64,000 nt of DNA, from NCBI GenBank assembly GCA_937890005.1, contig CALBZA010000029.1, positions 1 to 64,000 on the forward strand. The letters run 5' to 3'. Made by a program: the position numbers and the translations under genes. This document shows positions 48,268 to 57,113 of the stretch, piece by piece. Origin of the DNA: an uncultured Verrucomicrobia subdivision 3 bacterium. GTDB taxonomy: Bacteria; Verrucomicrobiota; Verrucomicrobiia; Limisphaerales; DASXHY01. A model generated the notes under the pieces. It worked only from the letters and a program-made list of their open reading frames with translations, made no database searches and was not told the origin of the DNA. Positions within the stretch are counted from its first letter, which is position 1. Every line of letters begins with the position of its first letter.

Positions 48268-49383
48268 ATGAAACCATTTCCGGAACCGCTCGATCTCAGA
48301 AAAATCAAGGTCCTTCCGCTTGCCAGCCGCGACAGTCTCAGCTCGATCGAAAAAATTCTCATTGATCCCGACACCGCGCCCGCCGGCTGCACTCCGGAAC
48401 TGGCCTCGCGCATCCAAAGTTGTGCTGCAAAAATTCGTGACGCGAGGAACCGCAATGCGAGCGTGATCCTGATGTATGGTGCGCACCTGATCAAAAACGG
48501 CGCGCATCGCATCGTAAATGCGCTCATCGATGGCGGCTGGGTGACACACCTCGCCACGAACGGCGCGGGAACGATTCACGACTGGGAACTCTCCTTTCTC
48601 GGTCGGACGGAGGAAAGCGTTCGAAAGAATGTGGCCAGTGGAACGTTTGGAACCTGGAATGAAACCGGCCGGAACACGCATCTTGCCCTGCTTTCCGGCG
48701 CGCTGCGTGAGGAAGGTTATGGACGAAGTCTCGGACGATTCATCGCAGAAGATGGAGTCACGCTTCCGTCCGTTGCCGAACTGGAAAGCCAGCTTCGAAA
48801 TGAGCCGGCTCACCCGCTCTCCCCTGCCCGGGCGGAGCTTCTTCAGGCGATGCTCACGCACCAGCTTCCAGCCGGTCGCATCGAGGTGAAGCATCCATGG
48901 AAAGAGACATCCATTCTGGCGCACGCTTTCCTGCGGAACGTTCCGTTCAGCGTTCATCCCGGCATCGGTTACGACATAATTTCGAATCACCCTATGTTCA
49001 GCGGCGCTGTCATTGGACGGGCTGCCGCCATTGATTTCCGATTGTTCGGCGCATCGGTGGAGCAACTGGACGATGGTGTCGTGCTTTCAGTCGGTTCTGC
49101 GATCATGGCGCCGCAGGTTTTTGAGAAGAGCATCAGCTGCGTGAACAACCTGCGGCTTCAAGCCGGACGCGCCATTGTCAAAGGCCATTCGTTTTACGTG
49201 GTCGATATCCAGGACGGAGGAAACTGGGACTGGTCACAGGGCGAACCGCCCAAGACGAATCCCGCGTACTACCTGCGTTTTTGCAAGAGCTTCGATCGCA
49301 TGGGCGGGACGATGAATTACGTGCAGAGCGACAACGTTGTGTTCCTTCACAATCTGTTGAACGAACTGCGCAAACGAGCCTGA
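48268..49383 (+). CDS. conserved protein, possibly deoxyhypusine-synthase-like
   Basis: 371 aa cytoplasmic protein. I recognise no characterised enzyme with certainty. It is well ordered, with conserved-looking blocks: ASVILMYGAHLIKNGAHRIV, LATNGAGTIHDWELSFLGRT, SGTFGTWNETGRN, FSVHPGIGYDIISNHPMF and DDGVVLSVGSAIMAPQVFEK. The NGAG and HPGIGYDI loops suggest nucleotide (NAD) or metal binding; the overall feel is of bacterial proteins related to deoxyhypusine synthase, which is a weak inference. It is followed by a CBS-domain gene 106 nt later. Confidence 0.75.
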   Translation: MKPFPEPLDLRKIKVLPLASRDSLSSIEKILIDPDTAPAGCTPELASRIQSCAAKIRDARNRNASVILMYGAHLIKNGAHRIVNALIDGGWVTHLATNGAGTIHDWELSFLGRTEESVRKNVASGTFGTWNETGRNTHLALLSGALREEGYGRSLGRFIAEDGVTLPSVAELESQLRNEPAHPLSPARAELLQAMLTHQLPAGRIEVKHPWKETSILAHAFLRNVPFSVHPGIGYDIISNHPMFSGAVIGRAAAIDFRLFGASVEQLDDGVVLSVGSAIMAPQVFEKSISCVNNLRLQAGRAIVKGHSFYVVDIQDGGNWDWSQGEPPKTNPAYYLRFCKSFDRMGGTMNYVQSDNVVFLHNLLNELRKRA

Positions 49384-49489
49384 TCGGTCGATTGTTAAAG
49401 CGGCGTCGATGAGCGCCGGTTTGTGTGTGAAATCGCGGAATGGCGGCGGTCGCAACTGCCAACAAAGGCACTGATCCAAAGAGGCAACC

Positions 49490-50164
49490 ATGATTGTCAG
49501 CATGTGGATGACGCGGGACCTGGTCACCGTGAAACCGGGACTGGCGATTACCGAAGCCGCGGCGTTGATGGCCGGCCGGCGCATTCGACGCCTGCCTGTC
49601 GTGGACGAACATGATGGCGAACGGCTCGTCGGAATCGTTTCCGCCAAGGACATCCTTCATGTGTTTCCAAGCGACGTGAATCCTTTTGCCGTGGTGAAAC
49701 CGGAACAGGAATCAGCACCCGGCTCGATCGGACAGATCATGACCCGTCATCTGCACACAACCACGCCGGACACGCCCATCGAACAGGCGGCGGCCTTGAT
49801 GACGGAATACAAGATCGGCGCACTGCCGGTGCTTCGTGACGAGAAACTGGCTGGAATCATAACCGAGTCGGATGTGTTCCGCGCCTTCGTCAGCTTCTTT
49901 CCCGCGCTCGAAGGTGGCGCGAGAATCACGTTCGATGTCTCGCGCGACGAAGACATCTTCAACTACATCTGTCAGGAGGCGCGGCGACGCAATCTTCGTG
50001 TGCTCAGCCTCACCAATTCGCGGCAGGATTCCGTTCCAATCTGCGTGGCTCGCATCACCGGGCCGGGAATCGAACGTTTTCTGGACGATCTCTGGAACTC
50101 CGGTCATCGCGTGTTGAATGTGATTCGTTTCCCGTCCGGCGGCCCTCCGCAAGTGATTGTTTAA
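49490..50164 (+). CDS. CBS-domain protein with C-terminal ACT-like domain
   Basis: 224 aa cytoplasmic protein. Two CBS motifs, residues 1-60 (MWMTRDLVTVKPGLAITEA, RRLPVVDEHD) and 80-140 (IMTRHLHTTTPDTPIEQAA, IGALPVLRDEKLAGIITESD), usually bind adenosyl nucleotides. The C-terminal 70 residues (ARITFDVSRDEDIFNYICQE, VARITGPGIERFLDDLWNSG) look like an ACT-type small-molecule domain. Probably an energy- or metabolite-sensing regulator; its partner is unknown. GAGGCAACC precedes the ATG. Confidence 0.85.
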   Translation: MIVSMWMTRDLVTVKPGLAITEAAALMAGRRIRRLPVVDEHDGERLVGIVSAKDILHVFPSDVNPFAVVKPEQESAPGSIGQIMTRHLHTTTPDTPIEQAAALMTEYKIGALPVLRDEKLAGIITESDVFRAFVSFFPALEGGARITFDVSRDEDIFNYICQEARRRNLRVLSLTNSRQDSVPICVARITGPGIERFLDDLWNSGHRVLNVIRFPSGGPPQVIV

Positions 50165-50204
50165 ACGCGCGGCGTCTTCCATCAACCATCAACCACCCAT
50201 TCCC

Positions 50205-51098
50205 ATGCTGAAAACCGCCACCAAAATCGCCCTGCTGCTGGGGCTCCTCGCTGCAATCGCTTTCGGCGTGTCATTGTTCATTCCCGATCGCCCTCCCGTT
50301 GCGAGGAAACCGCTCCCCGTTCCGAATGGTTATGATCGTCTTGTCGAAGCCGGAAGATTGGTGGCGTCGATACCAAACGATTTCTACAAGCTCGATACAA
50401 ACTCGCTGGCTGCGATCGTGAGCGCCAATTCCAATGCGCTCGCCAACGCACGTGAAGCGCTGCTCATCGAGTCGCAGGTGCCGTTTCAAAGCACCTCCGC
50501 GTACATGTCTTCGCACATTCGTGAGATCGAATCGTTGAGAACCCTGGCCCAAGTGTTCGCGGTAGAAACCCGACTCGCGGCGCTTGAAGGGCGCTCCTCC
50601 GATGTGGCCAGGTCGGCACTGGATATCATCAACCTCGCATCCAAGGCAGGCGCTCAAGGTCTCCTGATCGATGCGATGATCGGTTCCGCGATTGAAAAGA
50701 TGGGAACCAGCGAACTGACGCCCCTGATTTCCCGTTTGGATGCAGCGAGCTGCCGTTCAGCTGCTGGCCAGCTCGATGCAATCGAAAGAACACGCGAACC
50801 GTTTTCGGACATTTGGGAACGGGAAAGAGAGAATATGCGTCACGCCCCAGGTGGCTTTCGCGCGCGGATGGGTGCATGGTTCAGTTCGAAATCCTTGAAA
50901 AGCTCGATCGCAAAGTTCGAAGGACAATACCAGGATGGCCGCAGGAAAAATCGCGAACTGATCCTGCAACTCGCCAGTCGTGCGTTTGAACTGGAAGAGG
51001 GCCGCAAAGCGACCAATGCCCTCGAACTGGTTCCTGGCATTCTCAGTGAGCTGCCCGTGGATCCCACCACCAGCACGAACATGATTGCGCTTCCGTGA
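50205..51098 (+). CDS. membrane-anchored protein of unknown function
   Basis: About 297 aa from the ATG at 50205 (MLKTATKIALLLGLLAAIAF), giving one N-terminal membrane segment or uncleaved signal; the frame is open upstream to 50157. The rest is largely helical with many Ala, Arg and Glu residues and no motif I recognise. It ends in a Pro/Thr-rich tail. Convergent with the secretin-like gene 36 nt downstream. Confidence 0.7.
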   Translation: MLKTATKIALLLGLLAAIAFGVSLFIPDRPPVARKPLPVPNGYDRLVEAGRLVASIPNDFYKLDTNSLAAIVSANSNALANAREALLIESQVPFQSTSAYMSSHIREIESLRTLAQVFAVETRLAALEGRSSDVARSALDIINLASKAGAQGLLIDAMIGSAIEKMGTSELTPLISRLDAASCRSAAGQLDAIERTREPFSDIWERERENMRHAPGGFRARMGAWFSSKSLKSSIAKFEGQYQDGRRKNRELILQLASRAFELEEGRKATNALELVPGILSELPVDPTTSTNMIALP

Positions 51099-51133
51099 TT
51101 TCCATTGGCGCGAATCAGAATCGAAAGTTCAGT

Positions 51134-52111
51134 CTAATTCTTTTCCAGCTGGGAAAGTTCCACGGCTCCAGTTTCGTTGAACCTGATCTGAAGGCCATTC
51201 AGTTCCAGCGTCTTCTCAATGGCGTAGAGCAATTCCGACCGTGTTACCGGCAAAGTGATGATCAATTGCGTCGGCTGTCGATCGAACCTTTCCGGAACGA
51301 TCGCACCACGTCCGGTCAGTTTTGCGTAATTCTCCACAAGTGCACCGGCGGTTGCCGCACGCGGCGGTGATGGATTGCCAGGCTTCGCAGCAGGAGCACT
51401 GAACGCGGTCAGTTCCGCAGCGTCCAGTAACGGATCCTCTCCACGAGCCGGAGCGCCGCTCTTCACTTTCTCAGCATCGCGCAACGGCACCGCCTGAAAA
51501 AAGCGTTCGCCATCTTCGATCACTGCAATGCCGTTGAACAGAAGCGTCATGCGAATGGCGTAGATAACCTCGTCACGAGTCAACGACTTCCGCGAGGTGA
51601 GCGTCAGAGAAACCGGCGGCAACGGAGTGGGTTTGAGAACATTCCGACCCGACAATTCTGACAGCACTGCGAACACGGGCGGAAGGTGCATGTTTCGAAA
51701 ATCAATCGTTCCTCCCGCGGCAACGCTTTTTGAATCAGAACCGCTTGAAGCCGGCAAAGATCCGCGAATACGCTCAACCTGTTTGATTGCAGGCGAATTG
51801 CTCAATCCGGCAGGAACGATCCAAACGAATTTTTCACCATCGTGGATCACATCGATCTTCCGCTCTCGCAATGCCGACTCGATCCTCTCGAGAGCCTTTT
51901 CGCGATCGACTGAGGCATCGGCGATGTCCAGTTCCTGAAGCGTCGGCAGGTCACGCAACGCCTCAGATCTCAAGACGGTTTTTCCGGAAAATTCGGCGTA
52001 AATTGTCAGAAGAGGATTTCCGGAACGACTGACAACAAGCGGTTGCGACCAGGCTGAAAACATGTTCAAACCGAGCAGCAACGCGACTGCAATTCGAGGG
52101 AAGGTCTTCAT
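51134..52111 (-). CDS. exported protein made of secretin N-domain-like repeats
   Basis: 325 aa from the ATG at 52111, with signal peptide MKTFPRIAVALLLGLNMFSAWS. Three similar segments follow, each with a beta-alpha-beta pattern of GspD/PilQ N0/N1 domains: residues about 25-95, 135-205 (IDFRNMHLPPVFAVLSEL, EVIYAIRMTLLFNGIAVIED) and 255-325 (LVENYAKLTGRGAIVPERF, ELLYAIEKTLELNGLQI). No secretin beta-barrel is present, so it cannot form the outer-membrane channel itself. Possibly a partner of a type II or type IV pilus system. Confidence 0.7.
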   Translation of the reverse strand: MKTFPRIAVALLLGLNMFSAWSQPLVVSRSGNPLLTIYAEFSGKTVLRSEALRDLPTLQELDIADASVDREKALERIESALRERKIDVIHDGEKFVWIVPAGLSNSPAIKQVERIRGSLPASSGSDSKSVAAGGTIDFRNMHLPPVFAVLSELSGRNVLKPTPLPPVSLTLTSRKSLTRDEVIYAIRMTLLFNGIAVIEDGERFFQAVPLRDAEKVKSGAPARGEDPLLDAAELTAFSAPAAKPGNPSPPRAATAGALVENYAKLTGRGAIVPERFDRQPTQLIITLPVTRSELLYAIEKTLELNGLQIRFNETGAVELSQLEKN

Positions 52112-52206
52112 GGCGCGAGCAACATTTACCGCCCGGGAATTGCTGTCGAGTGAAAAGGCGGCTGAAATACGGCCGGTTGAAGTCGGAAACCGGCCAGAAC
52201 CATCAA

Positions 52207-52563
52207 TCAACTGCCGCGATAGACACACCGCGCTGTGCAGGTCTCCGCGACGACGATTTCCTTCAGCAACGGCAATCGCGGTTTTAGCTTCTGCCAGATC
52301 CAGATGGCGATGTTCTCGCTCGTGGGATTTTCCAGCCCGGGAATTTCGTTGAGATAATAGTGATCGAGCTTTTCCCAGACCGGTTTGAACGCGGCGGAAA
52401 TGTCCGCGTAATCCATCACCCACCCCAGCTTGGGATCGCACTCGCCTTCGACCATCACCTCGACAGAAAAGCTGTGCCCGTGCAGCCGCCGGCATTTGTG
52501 TTTCTCCGGCAAATGCGGCAGCAGATGCGCGGCTTCAAATTGAAAGGTCTTTCTCAGTTCCAT
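52207..52563 (-). CDS. queD: 6-carboxy-tetrahydropterin synthase / 6-pyruvoyl-tetrahydropterin synthase homologue
   Basis: 118 aa. Early step of queuosine (7-deazaguanine) synthesis. Zinc-binding histidines in FEAAHLLP and RLHGHSFSVEV, catalytic-region Cys24 in HKCRRLHGHS, GWVMDYADISAAF, LDHYYLNEIPGLENPTSENIA, and the terminal Glu in VAETCTARCVY. Complete length. No other queuosine genes are in the window. Confidence 0.93.
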   Translation of the reverse strand: MELRKTFQFEAAHLLPHLPEKHKCRRLHGHSFSVEVMVEGECDPKLGWVMDYADISAAFKPVWEKLDHYYLNEIPGLENPTSENIAIWIWQKLKPRLPLLKEIVVAETCTARCVYRGS

Positions 52564-52582
52564 ATCAGTCAGGCTCGAGGCT

Positions 52583-52963
52583 TTAGGCTCCGGGCAAGAG
52601 GCTGTTTCGGGCGCGAATCAATGCTCCCAGCATCTTGCCCATTTCAGTACATTCAGAAAGCAATGACCGCACCGAAGTGTCGTTGAAACATCCGACTTCC
52701 CGGGCAATTTCCGATTGTGTTGCAAGCTCGGCAAGCGGCCCCTTTGCGATGTGAAAGGATCGAATGGACTCCCGATCCGATCTCCGTTCGTCACCTTCCG
52801 CAATGTTGCTCGGCACACTGACGGCGCTTCGGTGCAACTGGTCTATCAACGAGAAGTCGCGCCGGATGCTCTCGTGTCGCGTCAGTCGATAGACTTCGAC
52901 AGCCAACGCTTTATTCTTCTGCCAAACAAGCATTCCCCTGAATCCATTCTGAGCTGTTTTCAT
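52583..52963 (-). CDS. four-helix-bundle protein (23S rRNA intervening-sequence family)
   Basis: 126 aa. GMLVWQKNKALAVEVYRLT, the central SAVSVPSNIAEGDERRSDRE and SFHIAKGPLAELATQSEIA are the family hallmarks (S23/IVP fold). Such proteins are widespread, often multicopy and of uncertain function; some are encoded in 23S rRNA insertions, but no rRNA is nearby here. Confidence 0.88.
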   Translation of the reverse strand: MKTAQNGFRGMLVWQKNKALAVEVYRLTRHESIRRDFSLIDQLHRSAVSVPSNIAEGDERRSDRESIRSFHIAKGPLAELATQSEIAREVGCFNDTSVRSLLSECTEMGKMLGALIRARNSLLPGA

Positions 52964-53000
52964 AATCCCTCTCGCCTAAAGCCTGACGCCTGGAGCCTCT

Positions 53001-54365
53001 TCATTCATTTTCCCAATCCGTCCACAGGATTAAATCACCGATGGCCGGTCGTCCGTCATGCCTCCAGGCAAGTGGTGGATCCTGCATCTGGCCGAGCGGG
53101 CACACCCGCGTCACACCCCAACGCGCGAGCTGAACAGCAAGTTCACGGGAACGGGCCTCAGATGCAGCAATGCCCACGGTCGAAATTTTTCCACGGAAAG
53201 CGTCTGCATTTTCCAGGGTTGTCTTCAAATCCGCAGCCGGCTTCACATAGACGAAACGATTCAGACACGAGAGTTGAAACCGTGGATCCGATTCGTAAAC
53301 GACCGTCCACGCGGTGGAATTCTCACTTCGCCAGAAGCGCGTCTCGGGCGAGTGCGCCGCGCGAACTTCGTAAAAGGCACGCCGGGATGCGATCGCAGCG
53401 GCATCCGCGGCTGGAAGTTGTCCTCGCGGTTCGCTTCTCTCCCGAGCGGCCAACTCCTGCGCCAGCAGCTCCGCAAACGGCTCCGCGTCATGAATGCCGC
53501 CCGGCTCGACATAGATCACGTGCGGCGACAAACAGCCGAGCTGGTTCCACGCAATCACATCCGTTGCCGCGCGGGCGATGACCTTCTTCGCATTGAACCC
53601 GCTCAACGCCTCCTTCGTCACGTAACCGAAGCTGACGCGATGTCCGTAGCCAACGAAGCGGGTTCGCGACGGAATTCGTTGTCGAATGGCCGCAAGCGTT
53701 TCATCGTTTCCGGTCGCAGTGACACAATCCGCTTCCACAAACAGCGCCTCTTCCAGCGGAATGTTCCCGCCACACCATTCTGCCAGTTCAATGCACGATC
53801 CGATCTTGCGATCCTCGTCGTAAATCGAATGTGCGAAAAGCCGCGGCAGAAAGGAGGCTCCGGTGGCGCATTTCATGAACTGCGCCGAACGCGTCAGCAA
53901 TCCCAGCGCGAGACTCATGAACGCGGGATTGGGAAGGTTGCCCGCGGCGATGTGCACCAGCAGTTCGGGTGCGGAAACGATTGCGCCGCGCGATTCCTTT
54001 TCCTCGTTCGCAGTTGAAAGGATTTTTTCGAGACGCAGTTCGTGCCCGAGTTCCTGCACGAGCAAATTCCGGAATGCCTGCGGTGTGAATCGTTTGAAGA
54101 ATCGGTCGAGCCCGGCAGCCAGGGTTTCACACGAAAATCCCGTCGCATTCGGTCCCTGCTCCAGAGCCAGTTTTCGAAATGGATATTCCGGATGCAGCCA
54201 GTTCTCGGCAACGCCACACAGCAACTCAATGATGCTCTCGGTCGAACGTGGAAGCAGATACGCCTCGCGATTGCGTCGCAACGTCTGGCACGCCTCGGTG
54301 ATCATCGTCGGGCTCAGCTCTGCTTCAGCCGGAAGATCGGCGAGAAAGTAATTGGGAAGAAGCAC
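53001..54365 (-). CDS. luxC: LuxC-type acyl-CoA/acyl-protein reductase
   Basis: 454 aa. NADPH-dependent reduction of activated fatty acids to aldehydes, in the cytoplasm. LuxC-family features: VHIAAGNLPNPAF, KCATGASFLPRLF, TGNDETLAAIRQ and VGYGHRVSFGYV, with the likely nucleophile Cys in NQLGCLSPHVIYVE. It lies downstream of a LuxE-like gene on the same strand, separated by 115 nt of tandem repeats. No luxAB luciferase or luxD is present, so the aldehyde probably serves lipid or wax-type metabolism (inference). Confidence 0.85.
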   Translation of the reverse strand: MLLPNYFLADLPAEAELSPTMITEACQTLRRNREAYLLPRSTESIIELLCGVAENWLHPEYPFRKLALEQGPNATGFSCETLAAGLDRFFKRFTPQAFRNLLVQELGHELRLEKILSTANEEKESRGAIVSAPELLVHIAAGNLPNPAFMSLALGLLTRSAQFMKCATGASFLPRLFAHSIYDEDRKIGSCIELAEWCGGNIPLEEALFVEADCVTATGNDETLAAIRQRIPSRTRFVGYGHRVSFGYVTKEALSGFNAKKVIARAATDVIAWNQLGCLSPHVIYVEPGGIHDAEPFAELLAQELAARERSEPRGQLPAADAAAIASRRAFYEVRAAHSPETRFWRSENSTAWTVVYESDPRFQLSCLNRFVYVKPAADLKTTLENADAFRGKISTVGIAASEARSRELAVQLARWGVTRVCPLGQMQDPPLAWRHDGRPAIGDLILWTDWENE

Positions 54366-54418
54366 GGTGTCTTTGATCTATGATTTACGATTTATGATTT
54401 ATGATTTGGCAGTCTTTT

Positions 54419-54478
54419 CACGCCTTCACGCCTTCACGCCTTCACGCCTTCACGCCTTCACGCCTTCACGCCTTCACG
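54419..54478. repeat. 8-bp tandem repeat
   Basis: About seven and a half copies of TTCACGCC in the luxE-luxC spacer, next to TTATGATTTACGATTTATGA. There are no spacers between units, so it is not a CRISPR array. Confidence 0.9.
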
Positions 54479-54480
54479 TT

Positions 54481-55611
54481 TCACTTCACCATCAACGAAC
54501 AGCCTCGGGGTTCGCTGCGTTCAGCGCGACCGAGCAATTCAAATCCATCGCCACGGCGGATTGCCAGGTCTTCCGTCTGAATTGCCATCACGGAGAAAAC
54601 ATTCGCCAGATCGAAAATTCGGAGAATGCCTGTTTCGCCGTCATTCACCTCAGCACCGGTCTCGGGCGAGATCACCTGAACTCGGGCCCAGGGAGGAAAC
54701 TGGAAATTGCGGATTGCGGATTGCGGATTGCGGATTTCATAAGCTTGCGAGCTGAGTTCGCTCATGCCGTATTCGCACACGATGTTTTCATTCGGAATTC
54801 CCAATTTCTTTGAAATGAGTGCGTGTAGTTCGGTTTTTGGCATCACACGGGAGCGGCCCTTGTAGCCGCCGGTTTCCATCACACGCGATCCGGCGGAAAG
54901 TTCAAAACGAAGATTCTGTTCCGTCAGATGATCGATGAGATGAACGAAGGAAAACGCCGTTCCCAGAACAAACACCGGCTGTTTCGATGCCGCTGAGTCT
55001 GCAATCATCTTCGTCGCGGCTGAGAAATCGAGAGTCCAGCCACCATCGGTTCCAATCATTCCAACGAAAACAGATTCCGGCGCGTTTACTCTGGATCGAA
55101 TCGTTTCGAACATGTGAACGAGCGACGAGTTCGGCGCCTCCTTCGATCGCGGCGTCAGAATCATCAATCGCAAATCATTCGTCGCCAGCCGCACATTCTG
55201 CTCGAACCACGGCCACAGCGACGCTTCATAAAGTGCGATCGATTCCGTGGAATGAAAGTGTCGGCTGGGACGTTGTTCCGTTGTGCCGCTTGAATGAAAT
55301 ACTGCCACGCGCTCTTCCGGCGAAAGACTGGTCAGTTCCCATTCCTTGAAAGCAACCGTCGGCACGGCGGGAATCTGTTTCCAATGTGTGATGGAGTTCG
55401 GCGTCACGCGACGCGCTTCACAGAATTTTCGATACGCCGGATTGCGAAGGAACTGCAGTCCGAACAGCACGATCGCCATTCCGTTGAACTCAATGTCCAG
55501 ATGCTGGCGCAAAGCGAGATCGTCGGCAGGATCGAGGTAGAGCGAATCTGTGGAAGCGATTCCAATGAAATCGCGCAGGCGCGCGGCGAAGACTGACAGT
55601 TCTGAACTCAT
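54481..55611 (-). CDS. luxE: LuxE-type acyl-protein synthetase (AMP-binding)
   Basis: 376 aa from the ATG at 55611; a GTG at 55644 is also open. Activates a fatty acid with ATP for reduction by LuxC. VFHSSGTTEQRPSRHFHS is the adenylate-forming P-loop, with IPAVPTVAFKEWEL, MILTPRSKE, METGGYKGRSR and EYGMSELSSQAYE in family order. After that block the segment IRNPQSAIRNFQF is encoded by a GCGGATT tandem repeat inserted in frame (about 54709-54740). Forms a two-gene unit with luxC. Confidence 0.85.
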   Translation of the reverse strand: MSSELSVFAARLRDFIGIASTDSLYLDPADDLALRQHLDIEFNGMAIVLFGLQFLRNPAYRKFCEARRVTPNSITHWKQIPAVPTVAFKEWELTSLSPEERVAVFHSSGTTEQRPSRHFHSTESIALYEASLWPWFEQNVRLATNDLRLMILTPRSKEAPNSSLVHMFETIRSRVNAPESVFVGMIGTDGGWTLDFSAATKMIADSAASKQPVFVLGTAFSFVHLIDHLTEQNLRFELSAGSRVMETGGYKGRSRVMPKTELHALISKKLGIPNENIVCEYGMSELSSQAYEIRNPQSAIRNFQFPPWARVQVISPETGAEVNDGETGILRIFDLANVFSVMAIQTEDLAIRRGDGFELLGRAERSEPRGCSLMVK

Positions 55612-55757
55612 GCGGTTTTTATTTGCGGGCTGGTTTTCCGCCACAGCCCGGTCGCGAAACGTAGCAGATGAACGTGTTCGCTCAACCTCTTTTTAGGAAC
55701 AGACCGAAGCGGCAGGAATTCAGAAGGAGCCGACTCGCACGACCGCCGCGAGACTGG

Positions 55758-56522
55758 TCAGAGTGCGCGGGAGGGAATCGCAGCCGGTGACGCGGTATTT
55801 TTCACTGGGCGACGTCGGAGACCGTTTTGAAACCAGAGTTTCCAGACCATCCAGAACGCTTCGAACATGATCGGACGGGACATCTTGGACTGGCCCTGGA
55901 AACGATCGGTAAAGATGATCGGCACTTCGACGACCTTCATCCCCTGACGCCAGATTTTGTGGGTCATCTCGATCTGGAAGCTGTAGCCGTTGGATTGAAC
56001 ATCATCCAGCTTGATTGCCTCCAGTGCGCGGCGGCGGAAGCACTTGTAGCCGCCGGTCGGATCGCTGAACGGCATGCCGGTCACGATGCGAACGTATTTG
56101 CCGGCGTTCACGCTGAGCATCAATCGACGCAGCGGCCAGTTGATCACGCGAATGCCGTTCACATAGCGCGATCCCAGAACAAGGTCCGCGTCCTTCGCAG
56201 CTTCAAGGAACGCAGGCACGTCGTCCGGATTGTGCGAAAAATCGCCGTCCATTTCGAAGATGAACTCGTATCCGCGTTCGAGCGCCCATTTGAAGCCGGA
56301 GATGTAGGCACGGCCGAGACCGTTTTTTTCCTGACGATGCAGTACGTGAATGGACGGATTCTCGGCGGCGAGTTGATCGGCCAGCTTGCCTGTGCCGTCG
56401 GGAGAATTGTCATCGACCACGAGCAGATCGACCGAGACTGGCAGGGATAATAGCCGTTTGGCGAGCGGCGGAAGATTATCGCGCTCGTTGTACGTCGGCA
56501 CAACCACCAGCGTCTTGTTCAT
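55758..56522 (-). CDS. polyprenol-phosphate mannosyltransferase-like glycosyltransferase
   Basis: About 254 aa from the ATG at 56522. GT2-family enzyme like dolichol-phosphate mannose synthase: VVVPTYNERDNL, LLVVDDNSPDGTG, FIFEMDGDFSHNPDD (DXD-type metal site), LGSRYVNG, FSDPTGGYKCFRR, SFQIEMTHKIW and VPIIFTDRFQGQSKMS. No C-terminal membrane anchor is visible, as in single-domain DPM1. It probably transfers a sugar from a GDP donor onto a lipid carrier at the inner membrane. Confidence 0.88.
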   Translation of the reverse strand: MNKTLVVVPTYNERDNLPPLAKRLLSLPVSVDLLVVDDNSPDGTGKLADQLAAENPSIHVLHRQEKNGLGRAYISGFKWALERGYEFIFEMDGDFSHNPDDVPAFLEAAKDADLVLGSRYVNGIRVINWPLRRLMLSVNAGKYVRIVTGMPFSDPTGGYKCFRRRALEAIKLDDVQSNGYSFQIEMTHKIWRQGMKVVEVPIIFTDRFQGQSKMSRPIMFEAFWMVWKLWFQNGLRRRPVKNTASPAAIPSRAL

Positions 56523-56702
56523 GCGTTTGAAAACCCGGAGATAAGTAGCCGAGCGAACAGGCCAAAACAAGCGGGCATTTCGCCGAACACACCGATTGCG
56601 CCGGTCCTCAGCTTCCTCTGGCGTCCCCTTGAGATATGCAGACGTCAAGAGAACGGGAAAGTAACAGGAACAGGATGATGATGGATCGCGGACTGGGTTC
56701 GA

Positions 56703-56948
56703 TCAGCTGTGGCGGAAAGTGATCCGCGCCTTGCCAAGATCGTAGGGGGACATTTCCACGTTCACGCGGTCGCCGACGCTGATTCGGATGAAGTTTTTCC
56801 GCATCTTGCCGGAGATGTGAGCGAGGACTTCGTGACCGTTCGGGAGAGCAACTCGGAACATGGTGCCGGGCAACACCTGGGTGACGGATCCGACCAATTC
56901 AATAGGTTCTTCTTTTGGCACGCGACAGATCGAATTGAATTTCGGCAT
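56703..56948 (-). CDS. infA: translation initiation factor IF-1
   Basis: 81 aa from the ATG at 56948, with GAGGAGG about 12 nt upstream. OB-fold protein: IELVGSVTQVLPGTMFRVAL, GHEVLAHISGKMRKNFIRI, GDRVNVEMSPYDLGKARITF. A slightly longer N-terminus than the usual MAKED start. The upstream TTG start at 56978 is rejected because the ribosome binding site lies between them. Confidence 0.94.
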   Translation of the reverse strand: MPKFNSICRVPKEEPIELVGSVTQVLPGTMFRVALPNGHEVLAHISGKMRKNFIRISVGDRVNVEMSPYDLGKARITFRHS

Positions 56949-57113
56949 TTGATGCCACCGCCTCCTCGAAAAAGTCAATTCTTTTGGTGGTAATTACCTC
57001 CTTTCCCATGGTCTTATTACCGAACTTTCCAGACATGGAAAAACCTGGGGTGAAGGAAGCAAGAACACGGACGATTGCGTTCCTATCCGGTTTGATGCCG
57101 CCCGGGGAAAATC

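Noticed and set aside
54419..54478. Possible CRISPR-like array
   Set aside because: The unit is 8 bp and perfectly tandem with no spacers, so it is a simple repeat.
53001..55611. Bioluminescence operon
   Set aside because: Only luxC- and luxE-type genes are present; no luciferase subunits or acyl transferase nearby.
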